From Sphingobium fluviale (GTDB taxonomy: Bacteria > Pseudomonadota > Alphaproteobacteria > Sphingomonadales > Sphingomonadaceae): DNA of 43,922 nucleotides. This document shows, piece after piece, positions 34,080 to 42,693 of this stretch. Location of the stretch: contig NZ_SBKP01000017.1 of assembly GCF_004122115.1 (NCBI RefSeq), forward strand, positions 1-43,922, written 5' to 3'. The position numbers and the translations under genes are program-made. The notes beneath the pieces are model-generated. The model was not told where the DNA came from, did not search any database, and saw only the letters and a list, made by a program, of their open reading frames with translations. Position 1 is the first letter of the stretch, and each line of letters starts with the position of its first letter.

Positions 34080-34214
34080 ATGACGGTGCGTGATATTCTG
34101 CTGCAGGCGAACAGCCATCCCGAACCGACGCCGGCCTGGGCGATCGAACGGTATCCCTCCGGCGGGGGCCGTCTTGCATGGTTCGCGAGCGTGGGTGAGA
34201 TCGTCCTGGTGCAA
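34080..34214 (+). pseudogene. truncated universal-stress-protein-like start
   Basis: An ATG at 34080 with AAGGAGAG upstream begins MTVRDILLQANSHPEPTPAWAIE, which resembles the first strand of UspA-like proteins. Homology fades after about 23 residues, and the frame is cut by the IS66 end at 34215. Probably the remnant of a stress gene that followed terC. Confidence 0.4.
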
Positions 34215-34254
34215 GTAATGTTATTTGCATCGGTATTAGCGACGGCTCGGTGTG

Positions 34255-34620
34255 ATGACGCAAGTGACGGTGATAACGGGTGTCGAGCGTCGCCGCACCT
34301 GGACGGACGATCAGAAGCTGGAGTTGATCGAGGCAACCCTGGAGCCGGGTGCGAACGTGTCGGAGATTGCACGGGCGGCAGATATCGCACCGGCCCAGCT
34401 CTATCGCTGGCGCAAGGAGTTGCTCGATCCAGACCCGGAACCGGAGAGCGGCTTCGTGCCGGTGCTGGTCGACGACACGCCGGAGCGCCTGCGGGCCGAA
34501 CCGACGGTCGATATTGGCTCGGTCGCTATCGAGATCGAGATTGCTGGCGCCGTGGTGCGGATTGCCCCCCATGCACCGCCGGCGCTGGTCACGGCGGCAC
34601 TGCAGGGGCTGCGCGCGTGA
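34255..34620 (+). CDS. tnpA: IS66 TnpA-like protein
   Basis: A protein of 121 residues with an IS3/IS911-type helix-turn-helix (RRRTWTDDQKLELIEATLE, then VSEIARAADIAPAQLYRWRKEL). The stop overlaps the tnpB start (GTGA). IS66 TnpA is an accessory protein needed for transposition; here the element cannot move alone because tnpC is truncated. Confidence 0.85.
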   Translation: MTQVTVITGVERRRTWTDDQKLELIEATLEPGANVSEIARAADIAPAQLYRWRKELLDPDPEPESGFVPVLVDDTPERLRAEPTVDIGSVAIEIEIAGAVVRIAPHAPPALVTAALQGLRA

Positions 34621-34964
34621 TCCCGATTCCAGGACAAGCGCGGATCTGGCTCGCGATGGGGCACACGGATATGCGCCGGGGCATGCTTGGCCTCGCCCGG
34701 CAGGTTCAACACGGCCTTCATCAAGACGTGTTCGCGGGCGACCTTTTCATCTTTCGCGGTCGTAAGGGATCCCTATGCAAGATCCTGTGGCACGACGGCA
34801 TCGGCATGTCCCTCTATGCCAAGCGGCTCGAGCACGGACGGTTCATCTGGCCTTCCGCCAAGGACGGTGCGGTGTGCATTTCGGCCTCGGCGATGTCGTG
34901 TTTGCTGGAGGGGATCGACTGGCGCAACCCGCAGGCAACATGGCGTCCGCGGATGGCCGGATAA
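34617..34964 (+). CDS. tnpB: IS66 TnpB (Orf2-like) protein
   Basis: A protein of 115 residues starting with GTG inside the tnpA stop. Typical family tracts: ARIWLAMGHTDMRRGMLGLA, FRGRKGSLCKILWHDGIG and KRLEHGRFIWP. Complete length for the family. It functions with TnpA and TnpC. Confidence 0.88.
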   Translation: MIPIPGQARIWLAMGHTDMRRGMLGLARQVQHGLHQDVFAGDLFIFRGRKGSLCKILWHDGIGMSLYAKRLEHGRFIWPSAKDGAVCISASAMSCLLEGIDWRNPQATWRPRMAG

Positions 34965-35024
34965 TTACGCTAACGATATAAAAATGCTTCAGGATTCAGC
35001 CAGATTCTGCTATCGATCTAGGCG

Positions 35025-35237
35025 ATGGAGAGCGGTGCTTCCCCTGCGGTTTTGAGCCTCGACGAGGCACTTGCTCGGCTTGCTGAAGCCGAGGCCGAAG
35101 CGGCCCGCATCAAGGCCATCAACAGCGACCTCGAAGCGCGCAACGCGCTCCTCGAGCTGCAGAACGCAAAGATGCGCCGCGTGTCGGTGCCGGACGTATT
35201 CTCCCCAAAAGTGCCGAATGAAAATTCCCCAGTTTGA
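35025..35237 (+). pseudogene. tnpC: IS66 TnpC transposase, N-terminal fragment
   Basis: It starts at ATG 35025 with the usual leucine-zipper-like region (LDEALARLAEAEAEAARIKA, then A-R-N-A-L-L-E-L-Q-N-A-K-M). Around residue 57 it switches to unrelated V-S-V-P-D-V-F and stops. Family transposases are about 500 residues with a DDE domain, all missing here. Confidence 0.75.
35201..35237. mobile_element. possible IS21-type subterminal remnant
   Basis: CTCCCCAAAAGTGCCGAATG followed by AAAATTCCCC looks like the subterminal repeats of IS21-family elements. Only about 37 nt remain, between the cut IS66 and the palindrome. It is tentative, but it would explain how IS66 tnpC was interrupted. Confidence 0.3.
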
Positions 35238-35244
35238 GGTGAGC

Positions 35245-35282
35245 GCCAATCCGCTCCGGGGTTAACCCCGGAGCGGATTGGC
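35245..35282. repeat. 38-bp perfect palindrome
   Basis: Arms of 19 nt (GCCAATCCGCTCCGGGGTT and its complement) meet without a loop, 9 nt outside the left end of the Tn3-family transposon. No poly-U follows. Might be a terminator-like structure, a hairpin IS end or a fold-back made during rearrangement. Confidence 0.6.
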
Positions 35283-35360
35283 ATCGATCTTGAGGGCATC
35301 GCGTGGAAGGTACGCCAGACAACGCTAAGCGAGAACATTTCAAGAACCGCATGATGGCCG

Positions 35361-36734
35361 TTACCGCCGGAGGTCGCTAAGCCCCAGTTCTTCCCACATC
35401 CATGTAAAGTCATAGGTGCCCATCGGATCGGCGGTGCCCGATTTTGCCGCGCCATTTTCGATATATTTGAGCCAGTCGGCTACCTTTACCCGCCCCGCCT
35501 TTGTACAGGCCAGAACGCGTGGCGTCTTGTGGCTGAGGGCTGGGACCGGCTCATCGAGCGTTTTCGTATATTCACGGGTCAGCATATCGTGAACGATGCG
35601 CTCCATTTCATGCGGTGGAATATCCAGCGCCTCGTCCTGTGGCGTGCGGGCGGCATCGTCGGCCATAACCTGATCGAGCGTCCGGATTTCGGCCATAGGC
35701 GCGCTCACGCAATCACCAAGCCATTCGCCCATCTGGGTAATTGCTCGCTCCGCGCGGGCGGCACTGTTTACCTCGACGATCAGCTTGCGCCCTGCCAGTT
35801 CCACATTGGCAAAAACCGGCGTGCCGTCATCCATGGTCGTGACGAAGGCCCGCTTGCCTTTGGTCGCTTGCGGCTTCTTGTTCTTCGTCGCTGGTGCCAG
35901 CCAGTTCCAGAAACTGTCGCTGGCAGGTTCCAGCCATTGTGCCGCGTTCAGCCTTCGGATCAGGCTCTTGCCGACCACGCCTTTCGCCAGCGGAAAAACG
36001 ATACGGTGGAACACCAGGTCATCGCCGTCGGCGTTGACCATATCCGGCGCGCTGCCGGGCATGGCCTTGCCCAGACAGTCGAGCAGCCACATGTTCGTGA
36101 ACATCGGTCCCGATGCTCCCAGAAGCGCGTCCCGATCGGACGGGTCCAATTCCGCAGTGTCCTGAGTTTCGTCGGCAAGTCGGGAAAATGCCTCGACCAC
36201 TCGCACGGCGCCCTCAGCGCTGAACGGCAACAGCGCTCCGGAAATGCCATGGCGCCCGTTCACGTCGACAACCCTTGCGGCGATCTTGTCCCAGTTGACC
36301 AGGGTCTGGGTTGCACCGTGTTCGCGCACCGTCACCGGAGCAACGTCGCGCAGCAGATCGCGCAAGGTCATCGACTGACCAGGCACGACTTCGCTGACCT
36401 CATAGAGCGACATGACCGTATCGCGTAACGCGCGCATATAGGCCTTGTTCGGCGCCTTTTCGTTCCAGCCCCGGCGCTTGAGATAGTCATCGACCAGATT
36501 GCGACCGTCGGGTTCCAGTTCCTGCGTAAGCAGATCTTCAAAGGCGCAGCCCCATAGCGGCCCTTGCCAGTGATCGCCAATTATCTCGAATATGGCGTCA
36601 GGCTCGAGTCCGGTCGCTTCGCTCGCCGGATCGAGATGCGCGGACAGCATTTCGGCCAATGCCTCATCCCATGGCGCGCGATCCGCATATTTCATCAGGC
36701 CGGAAAGATCGTGAGCCGATTTCGATCTGGACAT
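35361..36734 (-). CDS. unknown Tn3 passenger protein
   Basis: A protein of 457 residues inside the transposon; its ATG directly follows the resolvase stop, so the two are co-transcribed. Soluble and acidic, with no membrane segments. The C-terminal part (HKTPRVLACTKAGRVKVADW, then L-K-Y-I-E-N-G and Y-D-F-T-W-M-W-E-E-L-G-L) resembles a tail I associate with SEC-C/YecA-like uncharacterised proteins, but I cannot assign a family. It contains no evident nuclease or resistance motif. It may serve transposon maintenance, defence or a TA-like role; this is not known. Confidence 0.55.
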   Translation of the reverse strand: MSRSKSAHDLSGLMKYADRAPWDEALAEMLSAHLDPASEATGLEPDAIFEIIGDHWQGPLWGCAFEDLLTQELEPDGRNLVDDYLKRRGWNEKAPNKAYMRALRDTVMSLYEVSEVVPGQSMTLRDLLRDVAPVTVREHGATQTLVNWDKIAARVVDVNGRHGISGALLPFSAEGAVRVVEAFSRLADETQDTAELDPSDRDALLGASGPMFTNMWLLDCLGKAMPGSAPDMVNADGDDLVFHRIVFPLAKGVVGKSLIRRLNAAQWLEPASDSFWNWLAPATKNKKPQATKGKRAFVTTMDDGTPVFANVELAGRKLIVEVNSAARAERAITQMGEWLGDCVSAPMAEIRTLDQVMADDAARTPQDEALDIPPHEMERIVHDMLTREYTKTLDEPVPALSHKTPRVLACTKAGRVKVADWLKYIENGAAKSGTADPMGTYDFTWMWEELGLSDLRR

Positions 36735-37304
36735 TCAGATGGGCCTTTCCACGCCGAGGCGGCGCATTTCTCGATAGATGGTCGATCGGCCGATGCCGAG
36801 TTGTCGTGCTGCTTCTGTCGGCGAGATGCTCGCTTCGACCAGTTTGATGGCGGCATGTACCTTGGACATGTCGAGCGGCTGACGGCCGGGCAACTTGCCT
36901 TTGGCGCGCGCGGCGGCGATCCCATCCCTGGTTCGCTCGGAGATCAGTCTCCGCTCGAAATGGGCGATGGCCCCGAACACATGGAAGATGAGTTCGCCGG
37001 CGGCCGACGATGTGTCGATCTTTTCCTCAAGACTCAGGAGCGCGATGCCCTGGCCGCGTAGCGTCTCGACCGTGGTGAGCAATTCGGCGAGCGAGCGCCC
37101 AAGCCGATCGAGGCGGACCACCGCCAGCGTGTCGCCCTTGCGGGCATAGGCGATCAGTTCGGCCAGACCGGGCCGCTCCATGCTCTTGCCCGACATGACG
37201 TCGGTGAACACCTTGATCGCGCCGGCCTCCTCCAGACGCATGGTCTGTCCAGCCACGTCCTGATCGCCGGTGCTGACGCGGGCATAACCCAGAATATCGC
37301 CCAT
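36735..37304 (-). CDS. tnpR: serine resolvase/invertase (TnpR-type)
   Basis: A protein of 189 residues from ATG 37304, chosen because M-G-D-I-L-G-Y-A-R-V-S is the usual start. The catalytic Ser is in YARVSTGDQD. The catalytic core continues through L-D-R-L-G-R-S and E-R-R-L-I-S-E-R-T-R-D-G, then a C-terminal helix-turn-helix (ISPTEAARQLGIGRSTIYREM). Divergent from the transposase across the res region. Role: resolves cointegrates at res. Confidence 0.9.
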   Translation of the reverse strand: MGDILGYARVSTGDQDVAGQTMRLEEAGAIKVFTDVMSGKSMERPGLAELIAYARKGDTLAVVRLDRLGRSLAELLTTVETLRGQGIALLSLEEKIDTSSAAGELIFHVFGAIAHFERRLISERTRDGIAAARAKGKLPGRQPLDMSKVHAAIKLVEASISPTEAARQLGIGRSTIYREMRRLGVERPI

Positions 37305-37444
37305 CCCGTGCGTCTCCCAAACGGTCGTTCTGTGGACGATCTGAAGGGCGATCGCTTCGCCCCATCCATATCCGTCCACATACTATGTCTCTTTACTCAT
37401 GGCTGTCCATAGGCCCAGATGACCTTTTGTGGACGGGAATCGGA
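37305..37444. promoter_or_regulatory. res site and divergent promoter region
   Basis: The 140 nt between the divergent resolvase and transposase contain repeated half sites: TGTGGAC (near 37331), GTCCACA (37375), CTGTCCATAG (37403) and TGTGGACGG (37429). This is the layout of resolvase-binding subsites, with tnpR and tnpA promoters embedded so the resolvase represses both. Confidence 0.6.
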
Positions 37445-40414
37445 ATGACGAAGCGTAAGCATCAACTCCTGACCGAGAGCGAACGCGATCAGATCCTCGC
37501 CATCCCGAGCGAGCGCGACCATCTAGCCCGGCTCTACACCTTCGAGCCTTCGGACATCGAGATCATCGGCGCACGACGGGAGCGACGGAACCAGTTGGGT
37601 GTCGCGCTGCAACTCGCGCTCTTGCGGCACCCGGGCATCACACTGGCGCAGTTGATACAGGACAAGGGAGCGATACCCCATGATCTCGCCGCCTTCGTCG
37701 CGGAACAACTTGGTCTACACGTAACCGACCTGGCCAACTATGCAGCGCGGGATCAGACGATGACGGACCATGCCCGCGAGCTGGCGATGCGAGCGGGCCT
37801 TCGTGGACCAACCCGCGCCGACATTCCCTTCATGATCGAAGCGGCCGCGAAAACGGCATGGGCGACCGACAAGGGGATGACGATAGCGATCGGCGTTGTC
37901 ACCGCCCTTCGCGAGGCCCGGATTCTACTGCCGTCCATCTCCACCATCGAACGCGCCAGTAGTGCGGGACGCGCGCGTGCCCGCAAGCAGGCTGCCTACG
38001 CCCTGATCGCTGATCTTAGCGCCGAACAGGTCCACGCCCTCGACCAGGTCTTTGACGACGCCGGCGGCATGAGCCAACTCGCTTCGCTCAAGACCATTCC
38101 CGTTGCGGCCAGGCCCGATCACATCCGCCAGATTCTCGACCGCCTGCGGCAAGTGCGGAAGATCGGCATCTCCCCGGACGTGGCTGGCCGCATCCATGCC
38201 GACCGATTTCGGCAATATGTCAGGGAAGGCCGCGCTTCGCCTGCCTATATGATCGAGCGATATATTCCCTCCCGACGGCGCGCTACGCTGGTTGCGTTCC
38301 TGCTCGACCTCGAGGAACGACTGACCGATAACGCCTTGGAGATGGCGGACAAGCTGATCGGCAGCATCTTCACCCGCGCGAAGAACGCCCAGGCGCGCAG
38401 CTATGCCACCACGTCAAAGAATGTGGCGCGGCTGATGCTGATCTTTCGCAGGACAATCGACGCATTGACCGATGCGGTCGATACCGGCGAAGATCCAATG
38501 GAGGCCCTGGACGCATCGGTCGGGTGGAACACCCTCCTGAAGGCGAGGCCAGAAGTGGCGACAATCGCGGAAACCGCCAACCTTGATCCGCTGACGGTGG
38601 CGGCCGACCGCTATGCGACGTTGCGCAAGTTCGCCCCCGACCTGCTTGAGGCGCTCCAGTTCAGGGCCGGAAAGGGCAGTGCAAAAACGATCGCCGCCAT
38701 CGAGATGCTGCGCGACCTCAACAGGTCGGGCAAACGCGATCTGCCTGCCGACGCTCCGATGCCCTTCCGCAAGGAATGGCGGAAAATCGTCGTGGGCGAT
38801 GACGGCAAGATCAACCGGCGTCTCTGGGAAATCGCGACGATCGCGCATCTGCGCAACAAGCTGCGTTCCGGGGATGTCTGGGTGGAGCGATCGGCAGGAT
38901 ACCGCCGGTTCGACAGCTACCTGCTCAGCGAACCCCAGGCGAAGCCGATCGTGTCGGCTCTCGGTCTGCCACCCACAGCCGGCGAATGGCTCGAACAGCG
39001 GGGCCGCGAACTTGACTGGCGGCTTAAGAAATTTGCCCAGCGCCTGAAGCGCGACGCTCTGGAGGGTGTGCGATATCGCGACGACCGCCTCCAGATATCC
39101 CCCGTTCGCACGATCGCGACGCCCGACGCCGAAGCGCTGGCCGACCGGCTCGATGCCATGATGCCACGCATCCGCATCACCGAGCTACTGCATGAGGTGG
39201 CGCAGGAAACCGGCTTTCTTGCGGCGTTCACCAACCTGCGTACCGGCGAGCCGTGTCCCAATGAAAACGCGCTGCTCGCCACGATCCTCGCCGATGCGAC
39301 CAATCTCGGCCTGTCGCGCATGGCGGCGGCGAGTCAGGGCGTCACGCGCGATCAGCTCCTCTGGACCCATGACGCCTATATCCGCGACGACAGCTACCGC
39401 GCGGCGCTGGCCCTCCTCATCAACGCGCACCACCGCCTGCCATTCTCACGAGTATGGGGCGACGGCACCACGTCCAGTTCCGATGGCCAGTTCTTCAGGG
39501 CCGCGAAGCGCGGCGCGTCGGGCGGCGATATCAACGCCCGCTATGGCGTCGATCATGGCTTCAGCTTCTACACCCATAATTCTGATCAGCGCGCGCCCTA
39601 CCACGTCAAAGTGATCTCGGCCGCGACGCATGAGGCGCCCTATGTCCTCGACGGCCTCACCAGCCACGGCACCGATCTCAGGATCGTCGAGCATTACACC
39701 GACACCGGCGGGGCGACCGATCATGTCTTCGCCCTGTGCGCGATGCTGGGATTTCGCTTCTGCCCGCGCCTGCGCGACTTCCCCGACAGGCGGCTCGCGC
39801 CGATCGCGCCGGTCACGGCCTATCCGTCCATCACCCCGCTGTTGGGCAAGCGTATCCGCACCGACATCATCGGTGAGCAATGGGAAGACGTGCTGCGCCT
39901 CGTAGGGTCGATCAAGGCCGGCCATGTCGCGCCATCGGTCATGCTGCGAAAGCTCGCTGCCTACGAACGGCAGAACCAGCTCGATGTCGCGCTACAGGAA
40001 ATCGGCAAGATCGAGCGGACGCTGTTCATGCTGGACTGGCTAGAAAATCCCGATCTGCGCCGGCGATGCCATGCCGGTCTCAACAACAGCGAGCAGCGCC
40101 ATGCCCTGACGCAGGCGATCTACACATTCCGCCAGGGCCGCATCATCGACCGCAGCCACGAGGCGCAGCAATATCGGGCGTCCGGCCTCAATCTGCTCGT
40201 CGCCGCGATCGTCTATTGGAACACGATCTACATGGATGCCGCCGCCCAGCATCTACGATCAACATCGGTCGCGGTGCCTGATGATCTACTCGCCCATACG
40301 TCCCCAGTAGGTTGGGAGCATATTGCTTTCTCGGGCGATTTCCTCTGGGATCGAGCAGCCGCTTCCGCTGGCCGCAAGGCCCTCAATCTGCCGCCGGATA
40401 GCCGCGCCGCCTAA
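37445..40414 (+). CDS. tnpA: Tn3-family transposase TnpA
   Basis: A protein of 989 residues from ATG 37445; the frame is open from 37385. Full family length. N-terminal DNA-binding region (RNQLGVALQLALLRHPG), and a C-terminal RNase-H-like domain with the first Asp in WGDGTTSSSDGQFF, the second in HYTDTGGATDHVF and the Glu in the QNQLDVALQEIGKIERT helix. No frameshift is seen, so the transposon is probably mobile. Its 3' end is 20 nt from the right inverted repeat. Confidence 0.93.
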   Translation: MTKRKHQLLTESERDQILAIPSERDHLARLYTFEPSDIEIIGARRERRNQLGVALQLALLRHPGITLAQLIQDKGAIPHDLAAFVAEQLGLHVTDLANYAARDQTMTDHARELAMRAGLRGPTRADIPFMIEAAAKTAWATDKGMTIAIGVVTALREARILLPSISTIERASSAGRARARKQAAYALIADLSAEQVHALDQVFDDAGGMSQLASLKTIPVAARPDHIRQILDRLRQVRKIGISPDVAGRIHADRFRQYVREGRASPAYMIERYIPSRRRATLVAFLLDLEERLTDNALEMADKLIGSIFTRAKNAQARSYATTSKNVARLMLIFRRTIDALTDAVDTGEDPMEALDASVGWNTLLKARPEVATIAETANLDPLTVAADRYATLRKFAPDLLEALQFRAGKGSAKTIAAIEMLRDLNRSGKRDLPADAPMPFRKEWRKIVVGDDGKINRRLWEIATIAHLRNKLRSGDVWVERSAGYRRFDSYLLSEPQAKPIVSALGLPPTAGEWLEQRGRELDWRLKKFAQRLKRDALEGVRYRDDRLQISPVRTIATPDAEALADRLDAMMPRIRITELLHEVAQETGFLAAFTNLRTGEPCPNENALLATILADATNLGLSRMAAASQGVTRDQLLWTHDAYIRDDSYRAALALLINAHHRLPFSRVWGDGTTSSSDGQFFRAAKRGASGGDINARYGVDHGFSFYTHNSDQRAPYHVKVISAATHEAPYVLDGLTSHGTDLRIVEHYTDTGGATDHVFALCAMLGFRFCPRLRDFPDRRLAPIAPVTAYPSITPLLGKRIRTDIIGEQWEDVLRLVGSIKAGHVAPSVMLRKLAAYERQNQLDVALQEIGKIERTLFMLDWLENPDLRRRCHAGLNNSEQRHALTQAIYTFRQGRIIDRSHEAQQYRASGLNLLVAAIVYWNTIYMDAAAQHLRSTSVAVPDDLLAHTSPVGWEHIAFSGDFLWDRAAASAGRKALNLPPDSRAA

Positions 40415-40472
40415 GCGTTCGCTGATTGTTCGCCCTTAGCGTTGTTTAGCGTACCATCCACGCTATGCCCTC

Positions 40473-41041
40473 TCATAGGCAAGACTGATCAGCGCCGCGT
40501 CGCGCAGACCGATGATGTCAGTGCCGCACGCGGCCAGCAGCGCCTTGACGGTCACGCCCTCTGGCGGTGCCTGACCCTCCTGCATCGCCTCGCCGAGTCG
40601 CAGCGGCGCGGCCTGCTTTTGCCGTTCGCGCTTCTTGCGGCGGATGGCTTTCAGAGTGTCGCGCACCATCCCGGCTTGAGTTGGCAGCGGTTCGCGATCA
40701 CCGAAGCCGAGGATTCGGTGGATCCGCGCGATCGAGGCGATCCGGCGGGCAAGCGTAGCAGACTTCGCGGGTGGGCGGGTTTCTGAACCCTTGGCCAGCC
40801 AGTGCAGATAGTGGACGAGGGTTTCGGGTTCGGCCGGGACTGCGGTGGCGACGGGCCGCCGCGCCTTGCACCAGGCAAGGAAGCAATTGAGATCGGCTGT
40901 GATCGCCGACCTGGTCGCCGGCGCCATCGCCGCCACCTCCGCTTCGAGCGCCAGCGGGCTGGCGGCGCGGGTATCGACCAGCAGCGCGTGGCCGCCCAGC
41001 ACCAGTTCGACCGCGGACGGAAACGGGCGATAAGCGGTCAT
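40473..41041 (-). pseudogene. tyrosine recombinase, module 2, cut by Tn3
   Basis: About 190 residues of a tyrosine recombinase remain: the core-binding domain (APATRSAITADLNCFLAWCK, then A-R-R-I-A-S-I-A-R-I-H-R-I-L) and the start of the catalytic domain (GLRDAALISLAYE). It stops exactly at the Tn3 right end, before the catalytic Arg, so Lys, His/Arg and Tyr are all missing. The rest is not found beyond the left end of the transposon. It is a paralogue of the recombinases at 28145 and 41428. Confidence 0.8.
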
Positions 41042-41117
41042 GCGCGAAGGTCCTGACGGGCAGGTTTCATGGGCACTTTTTACGCCAAAAACGACGTTAT
41101 CGGCAAGTCCGTTTTTA

Positions 41118-41136
41118 CCATAATATCAGATTATGG
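41118..41136. promoter_or_regulatory. dyad, module 2 (Xer/dif-like or operator)
   Basis: CCATAA-7 nt-TTATGG, extendable outward to TTTTACCATAA and TTATGGAAAA with one base inserted. It lies 76 nt upstream of the truncated recombinase, the same distance as in the other two modules, and shares the ATAA...TTAT core. Confidence 0.55.
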
Positions 41137-41427
41137 AAAATCCGTAATTTTCGTCCTACTCCTGATGAGATACCAAAGTGTCAGTTTAGTGAACTCTTGA
41201 TTGACAGCGATCGCTGGCCCGGCTAGCCGGATTGAAGCACCGAGAGTGAGGACCATTGCATTGAACAGTGCGATCGACGCCGCCCCTGTCGCCTTCCGTA
41301 TCGGCCAGATCGACACCCTGGTGTGAACGGACAAAGAAGACTGCATTGCCCGCCCACAGCGTGGAGTTCATGTCAGCCATAATTTACTGCATTCCCCGTA
41401 TTCACATCTCCCTCGTCCCGACCGCAC
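41137..41427. other. gap between recombinase modules 2 and 3
   Basis: No supported gene in 291 nt. By analogy with modules 1 and 3 a DUF1612-type gene would be expected here on the plus strand. Only a short frame reading N-S-A-I-D-A-A-P-V-A-F-R-I-G-Q-I-D-T-L-V (near 41262-41324) is faintly reminiscent of that family's N-terminus, so this may be a decayed remnant. Confidence 0.3.
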
Positions 41428-42693
41428 CTATGCGAGCTTTGCCAGCAAACGCCCCGCAGCGCCGTGCTCGGCGGCGAGATTGCGGTTGTACGCGAGCGGC
41501 ATGCGCGGAGATTTCCAGCGCAGTGCATCCATGACCCCCGCCAGATCCTCGCCGCTCGCGAACAGGTCCTGATTGAGCCCTATGCGCGTGGAATGCGCGC
41601 TAATGCCCTTGAGCAGCCGCGTCAGATCGTCGGCGGTCAGATCGGGGAGTGCGCCGTGATCGAACGCCCGCTGGATGATGGCACGGAAGATCGGTCCGAT
41701 CGAGCCTGGATGCAGCGCCTTGGTGCCGATGTCATACTCGACCCGCGCCGGCTGCGCCGGTTTGGACAGCGTCTTGCGCAAATCCCATTTTTCGCGGGCG
41801 GAGATGCTGTCGATCCGCCGTCCCTTGACGGCGGCCCGCGCCTTGGTGCGGCGAACCTGCACGCGCCGGAACAGAGGCCCCGCGCCGATCCCGGCGGCCT
41901 CCGTCCAGGCCACGATCGCCGAGACGGTGCGCGGGCTGAGAAAGGCGGTCGCCCCCTCCCCTTCCGGATCGCCCTTGCTGCGCAGGATATTCAACAGTCG
42001 CGCCTCAGGATCGATCGCCTCGACGATCTGCTCGATCGCAACCGCCACCAGCTCGGACGCGCGCAGGCCGGTGTCATAGGCGGTCGACAGCAGCGCGCGA
42101 TCACGCAGGCCCGGAAGATCGTCAGCGCAGGCTTCGAGCAATGCGCGCACATTGAGCCCGCGCGGCGCGTCGGCTGCGACATCCGCTACCTGCCCCTTGA
42201 AGCGCAGCGGGCGCGCCTGGGCCTGGGCTATGCCCTTGTCCCTGCGCACCGCCGCCAGTCGGAGCTTGACCAGGGGAGTCGGCGTCGGATCCTTGAGATC
42301 GAGCAATTGGTGGACCTTGGCGATCGACGCCTTGTACCGGCTGAGCGATGCCGGCCTGCTCCCCTTCGCCGCGCGATCGTCAAGATAGTCGGCCACGGTT
42401 TCGGGCAGCGCCGGCAGCGCGATGCGATTGTGACCCCGGCACCAGAGATCGAACGCCTCAAGGTCCGACTTGAGCGCGCGGATGCTATGCGGCGACGAGG
42501 CCGCCTGGTAGGCGGCGAGCAGCGCCTTGTTAACGACGATTGTCGCGCCGGCGCGCATATTGATCACCGTCCACGACAGCTCGACCACGGGCGCAACGGC
42601 CGGCAAGGTGTCCGTCGATACCGGTTCTGCCTGCGCGAGGGATGACTCCGGTGCCAGCAGTCTCTGCGGCCGCGCGACGACGGGCTTGCGCAT
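41428..42693 (-). CDS. tyrosine recombinase, module 3
   Basis: About 421 residues from ATG 42693, whose A overlaps the vapC stop (TGATG); a GTG at 42705 is an alternative. Core-binding domain near 55-145, catalytic domain beyond 175. Active-site residues visible: Arg in TGLRASEL, Lys in LRSKGDPEGEG, His and Arg in AHSTRIG, Trp in LRWKSP and Tyr in PLAYNR. It shares PLVKL and ARPLRFKG with the module 1 enzyme. Third gene of a vapB-vapC-int unit, and probably active. Confidence 0.85.
   Translation of the reverse strand: MRKPVVARPQRLLAPESSLAQAEPVSTDTLPAVAPVVELSWTVINMRAGATIVVNKALLAAYQAASSPHSIRALKSDLEAFDLWCRGHNRIALPALPETVADYLDDRAAKGSRPASLSRYKASIAKVHQLLDLKDPTPTPLVKLRLAAVRRDKGIAQAQARPLRFKGQVADVAADAPRGLNVRALLEACADDLPGLRDRALLSTAYDTGLRASELVAVAIEQIVEAIDPEARLLNILRSKGDPEGEGATAFLSPRTVSAIVAWTEAAGIGAGPLFRRVQVRRTKARAAVKGRRIDSISAREKWDLRKTLSKPAQPARVEYDIGTKALHPGSIGPIFRAIIQRAFDHGALPDLTADDLTRLLKGISAHSTRIGLNQDLFASGEDLAGVMDALRWKSPRMPLAYNRNLAAEHGAAGRLLAKLA

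Larger units (their letters stand above)
34215..35195 (+). mobile_element. IS66-family element, right part missing
   Basis: A GTAA-type left end begins at 34215 (GTAATGTTATTTGCATCGG), followed by intact tnpA and tnpB and only the first 57 or so codons of tnpC. The break is at about 35190-35195, where unrelated sequence begins. The element inserted into the Usp-like gene and was later cut by other mobile DNA. Confidence 0.7.
35292..40472. mobile_element. complete Tn3-family transposon
   Basis: 38-bp inverted ends lie at 35292-35329 and 40435-40472. Both start GAGGGCAT and end ACGCTAAG (the inner end shared with Tn21-type repeats), with a few mismatches between them. Contents: an unknown 457-residue protein, a serine resolvase, a res region and a 989-residue transposase. 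The flanking 5-mers (ATCTT left, TCATA right) are not a direct repeat, so at least one flank was rearranged after insertion. Confidence 0.85.

Noticed and set aside
41464..42645. A 393-codon plus-strand frame
   Set aside because: Antisense of the module 3 tyrosine recombinase, whose catalytic residues are clear on the other strand.
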